A stretch of 15,187 nucleotides of DNA from Sphingopyxis sp. (GTDB lineage: Bacteria; Pseudomonadota; Alphaproteobacteria; Sphingomonadales; Sphingomonadaceae): contig JAHCKJ010000022.1 in the NCBI GenBank assembly GCA_026125835.1, positions 1 to 15,187 on the forward strand, read 5' to 3'. Numbering within the stretch: position 1 is the first letter of the stretch; every line of letters starts with the position of its first letter. A program made the position numbers and the translations under genes. Below are positions 12,369 to 15,187 of the stretch, piece by piece. The notes below the pieces were generated by a model that worked only from the letters and a program-made list of their open reading frames with translations, did no database searches and was not told the origin of the DNA.

Positions 12369-14696
12369 TTGGCCGATGCGGCGGTAAAAGAAAAACAGGT
12401 GAAACTGCAGGTCGCCAACGCGCGCGCCGAGGAAAGCGGCGGCGGGATCGCGCGGATACCGCGCGCCGCCATGGCCGAACTGGGGTTGACCGAGGGCGAC
12501 ATCATCCAGATCAGCGGCAAGCGTCAGACGGCGTCGCGCGTCGTGGCGCCTTATCCCGAGGACGAAGGGTTGGACGTCATCCGCCTCGACGGCTTGCAGC
12601 GCGCCAACGCGGGCGCCGGGGCCGGGGATATGGTCGTGCTGAGCCGCGCCGATCCGCGCCCCGCGACGCGCGTCGTCTTCGCGCCTGCGCAGGAGAACCT
12701 CCGTTTGCAGGGTTCGGCGAACGCGTTGAAGCGCAGCTTTTTCGGACGTCCGCTTGTCGCGGGCGACACGGTGGCGACCGCCGGGCAACAGCGGCTCGAA
12801 TCGGGCAATATGCCGCCGCAGCTGCGCCAGATGCTGAATGCCCCGGCCTACGCGCTCGCCGAAGTGCGCCTGCTGGTCGTATCGGCGAGCCCCAAAGGCA
12901 TCGTGTTCATCGACGAAAATACCGAAGTCGAGCTGCTCCCCGAGTTTCAGGAGCCGCAGGACGCGCGGCGCACCGACGTTACCTATGACGATCTGGGCGG
13001 GCTGGGCGAGACGATCGACCAGCTGCGCGAGATGGTCGAGCTGCCGCTGCGCTACCCAGAATTGTTCCGCCGGCTGGGGGTCGATCCGCCGCGCGGGGTG
13101 CTGCTCCACGGGCCGCCGGGAACGGGCAAGACGCGGCTCGCGCGCGCGGTCGCGAACGAGAGCGAAGCGCAGTTCTTCCTGATCAACGGCCCCGAGATCA
13201 TGGGGTCGGCATATGGCGAATCCGAAAAACGGCTGCGCGATATTTTCGAGCAGGCGGCCAAGGCGGCGCCGTCGATCCTGTTCATCGACGAAATCGATTC
13301 GATCGCGCCGAAGCGCGGACAGGTGACCGGCGAGGCCGAGAAACGTCTCGTCGCGCAGCTGCTGACGCTGATGGACGGGCTGGAACCGCGCACCAATCTG
13401 GTGGTGATCGCCGCGACCAACCGCCCCGATGCGATCGACGAGGCGCTGCGCCGCCCGGGCCGGTTCGACCGCGAAATCGTGATCGGGGTGCCCGATGAAA
13501 GCGGGCGGCGCGAGATCCTGGGCATCCACACGCGCGGGATGCCGCTGGCGGACGACGTCGACCTTGCCGAACTGGCGCGAACCACTTTTGGCTTTGTCGG
13601 CGCCGACATGGCGGCGCTGACGCGCGAGGCGGCGATCGAAGCGGTGCGCCGGATCATGCCGAAACTCAATCTTGAGGACGGGACGATCCCGCCCGAAGTG
13701 CTCGACGAATTGCGCGTCACGCGTGACGATTTCAACAATGCACTGAAGCGCGTCCAGCCCTCGGCGATGCGCGAGGTCATGGTACAGGCGCCGAAAACGC
13801 GGTGGAGCGACATCGGCGGGCTCGACGCGGCGCGCGACAAGATGATCGAGGGTATCGAACTGCCGCTGAAACATCCCGAAGCGTTCCGGCGGCTCGGCAT
13901 CCGGCCCGCCAAGGGCTTTCTGCTCTATGGCCCGCCGGGGACCGGCAAGACGCTGCTCGCCAAGGCGGCGGCGCGCGAATCGGACGCCAATTTCATCGCG
14001 ATCAAATCGTCGGATCTGCTGTCGAAATGGTATGGCGAAAGCGAGCAGCAGATCGCCCGGCTGTTTGCGCGCGCCCGCGCCGTGGCGCCGACGATCGTCT
14101 TCATCGACGAACTCGACAGCCTTGTCCCCGCCCGCGGCGGCGGAGCGTCGGGCGAACCGCAGGTGACCGAACGGGTGGTCAACACGATCCTCGCCGAAAT
14201 GGACGGGATCGAGGAAATGCAGTCGGTCGTGGTGATCGGGGCGACGAACCGACCTAACCTGATCGATCCCGCTTTGCTTCGCCCCGGTCGGCTCGACGAG
14301 CTGATCTATGTATCGGTGCCGGACAAGGAAGGCCGCCGCCGGATATTGGAGATCCAGACCGGCAAGATGCCGCTCGCGGACGATGTCGATCTGGCCGCGC
14401 TGGCGGAAAAGTCGGATCGCTTCACCGGCGCCGACCTCGAGGATCTGACGCGCCGCGCCGGTCTCGCGGCGCTCAAGCGGTCAATCCAGAGCGATACGGT
14501 GACGATGGCCGATTTCGAAGCGGCACTGAAAGAAACGCGGGCCTCGGTCACCGAAGCGATGGAAAAGGATTATGAAAAAATCCGGGGCGAGATCAAGCAA
14601 CAGGCGATGAGCGCAAATCCGATCGGCTTTTTCGCTCCCGGCATGTTGAAACCGGTACGCGGCCAGAAACATGGCGAGGGTGCAGCGAAGGATTAG
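12369..14696 (+). CDS. Cdc48/VAT-like AAA+ ATPase, two rings
   Basis: This 775-residue protein has the Cdc48/p97/VAT order. An N-domain (double-psi barrel about 8-95, second lobe about 105-185) is followed by AAA ring D1 and ring D2. D1 has Walker A GPPGTGKT (248-255), Walker B ILFIDE (303-308) and Arg fingers Arg362/Arg365. D2 has Walker A GPPGTGKT (521-528), Walker B IVFIDE (576-581) and Arg638/Arg641. All ATP-hydrolysis residues are present in both rings. The D1 pore loop SAYGES contains Tyr282 and the D2 loop KWYGES has Trp554-Tyr555, so both could grip substrate, as in archaeal VAT and unlike p97 D1. It probably unfolds or extracts proteins in the cytoplasm; partner and substrates are unknown. 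The C-terminus lacks an HbYX proteasome-docking motif. TTG start with GAGGGAG upstream. Confidence 0.95.
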   Translation: MADAAVKEKQVKLQVANARAEESGGGIARIPRAAMAELGLTEGDIIQISGKRQTASRVVAPYPEDEGLDVIRLDGLQRANAGAGAGDMVVLSRADPRPATRVVFAPAQENLRLQGSANALKRSFFGRPLVAGDTVATAGQQRLESGNMPPQLRQMLNAPAYALAEVRLLVVSASPKGIVFIDENTEVELLPEFQEPQDARRTDVTYDDLGGLGETIDQLREMVELPLRYPELFRRLGVDPPRGVLLHGPPGTGKTRLARAVANESEAQFFLINGPEIMGSAYGESEKRLRDIFEQAAKAAPSILFIDEIDSIAPKRGQVTGEAEKRLVAQLLTLMDGLEPRTNLVVIAATNRPDAIDEALRRPGRFDREIVIGVPDESGRREILGIHTRGMPLADDVDLAELARTTFGFVGADMAALTREAAIEAVRRIMPKLNLEDGTIPPEVLDELRVTRDDFNNALKRVQPSAMREVMVQAPKTRWSDIGGLDAARDKMIEGIELPLKHPEAFRRLGIRPAKGFLLYGPPGTGKTLLAKAAARESDANFIAIKSSDLLSKWYGESEQQIARLFARARAVAPTIVFIDELDSLVPARGGGASGEPQVTERVVNTILAEMDGIEEMQSVVVIGATNRPNLIDPALLRPGRLDELIYVSVPDKEGRRRILEIQTGKMPLADDVDLAALAEKSDRFTGADLEDLTRRAGLAALKRSIQSDTVTMADFEAALKETRASVTEAMEKDYEKIRGEIKQQAMSANPIGFFAPGMLKPVRGQKHGEGAAKD

Positions 14697-15187
14697 CGCA
14701 CGGCAGGCTGGTCGAGCCGCAGCGCCGACCAGCCCCACAGCACCAGCCAGCCGCAAAAGCCCGCCATCAGCCCGTAGGCGACCATCGGGTGCCAATTGTA
14801 GAGCAGGACGCCGACCGCGGGGGAGACGATATAGGCCGACCCGTTGATCGACGCGGTCATCCCCGCGACGCTGCCCTGGTCGCGGCGCGGCACCGACAGC
14901 GACGCTCCGGCGGTAAAGCCGGGCCGGAACAGGCCGAAACCGAGCGAGGCGAGGGCAAAGCCGATGATGATCCCGTGGAGGTCAAACGACAGGCCGGTCA
15001 TCAGCAATCCGCTTGCCCCGAGCGCCGATCCGACCAGCACCGCGGTGCGCGCCGACAGTTTGAGCAGCGGGATCAGCCCCCATTGCGCGAGCAAGGTCGC
15101 GAACGCGCCCGCCATCAGGACGATGCCCGTCATCGCCGCGCCTTCGTCGGGGCGGAGCCGCATGTCGAGCCGGTCGAGGATCAGAAA
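14693..15187 (-). CDS. MFS transporter, C-terminal part (runs off right edge)
   Basis: The frame is open from the right edge (FLILDRLD precedes the first internal Met) and ends with TAA at 14693, giving 164 visible residues. They form about five membrane segments, for example IVLMAGAFATLLAQWGLI, TAVLVGSALGASGLLMTGL, IIIGFALASLGFGLF, AGMTASINGSAYIVSPAVGV and VAYGLMAGFCGWLVLWGW. The GFGLFRPGFTAGASLSVPRR stretch with a following DQGSVAGM is typical of the second half of TCR/Tet-type 12-helix major facilitators. It is therefore an inner-membrane transporter, with substrate not readable. Its stop overlaps the convergent Cdc48-like stop (TTAG, 14693-14696). The start lies outside the window. Confidence 0.85.
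   Translation of the reverse strand, partial: FLILDRLDMRLRPDEGAAMTGIVLMAGAFATLLAQWGLIPLLKLSARTAVLVGSALGASGLLMTGLSFDLHGIIIGFALASLGFGLFRPGFTAGASLSVPRRDQGSVAGMTASINGSAYIVSPAVGVLLYNWHPMVAYGLMAGFCGWLVLWGWSALRLDQPAVR
14706..14734. terminator. strong hairpin just past the Cdc48-like gene, within the MFS coding end
   Basis: GGCTGGTCG (14706-14714) pairs perfectly with CGACCAGCC (14726-14734) around an 11-base loop, beginning 10 bases after the TAG of the Cdc48-like gene. No U-run follows, so it is at best a weak or Rho-assisted terminator for that gene. It also encodes the last residues of the transporter. Confidence 0.35.

Noticed and set aside
12330..13874. Minus-strand frame of 514 codons opposite the Cdc48-like gene
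   Set aside because: Shadow of the AAA ATPase; composition dominated by Arg, His, Gln with no recognisable fold.

Overview
The window looks like chromosomal DNA of a GC-rich alphaproteobacterium. The protein styles suggest a sphingomonad (Sphingopyxis/Novosphingobium-like). This is judged by eye from GC-rich third positions and recognisable families (PhoX/DUF839 phosphatase-like protein, extended periplasmic cyclophilin, Cdc48-type AAA ATPase, flavin-reductase fusion); no search was run. Coding density is high and no gene-free stretch reaches 300 bases. I see no transposase, phage gene, CRISPR array or plasmid function.

Left part (1-7285), lipid/CoA metabolism. A minus-strand CaiB/BaiF enzyme of the alpha-methylacyl-CoA racemase type (153-1283) is divergent from a Tat-exported PhoX-family protein (1442-2779). 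Converging on the latter is a compact minus-strand operon, read from 7154 to 2791. In order it holds acyl-CoA dehydrogenase subunit A, acyl-CoA dehydrogenase subunit B (4-base ATGA overlap), an SDR dehydrogenase (its Shine-Dalgarno overlaps the previous stop) and a thiolase. Together these could run rounds of beta-oxidation. The paired dehydrogenases and the nearby racemase suggest a methyl-branched or steroid/isoprenoid-type side chain, which is inference.

Middle part (7286-9467). Divergent from that operon are a nitronate-monooxygenase-family flavoprotein and then a fusion of a degenerate alpha/beta-hydrolase domain with a flavin reductase domain. The shared promoter region carries a 16-base palindrome, TTGACGTAAACGTCAA, the best candidate in the window for a metabolic operator.

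Right part (9494-15187), mostly housekeeping. It holds tRNA-Ser(GGA), an exported cyclophilin-type prolyl isomerase with an insertion, a DUF1905 protein, a 46-residue basic protein, tRNA-Thr(GGT), a LysR-type regulator divergent from a two-ring Cdc48/VAT-like AAA ATPase, and the C-terminal part of an MFS transporter that runs off the right edge.

Nothing here is clearly a new system. The most unusual items are the hydrolase/flavin-reductase fusion lacking hydrolase catalytic residues, the SDR with altered core motifs, the split acyl-CoA dehydrogenase pair under a palindromic operator, and a hairpin that buries the stop codons of two convergent genes.
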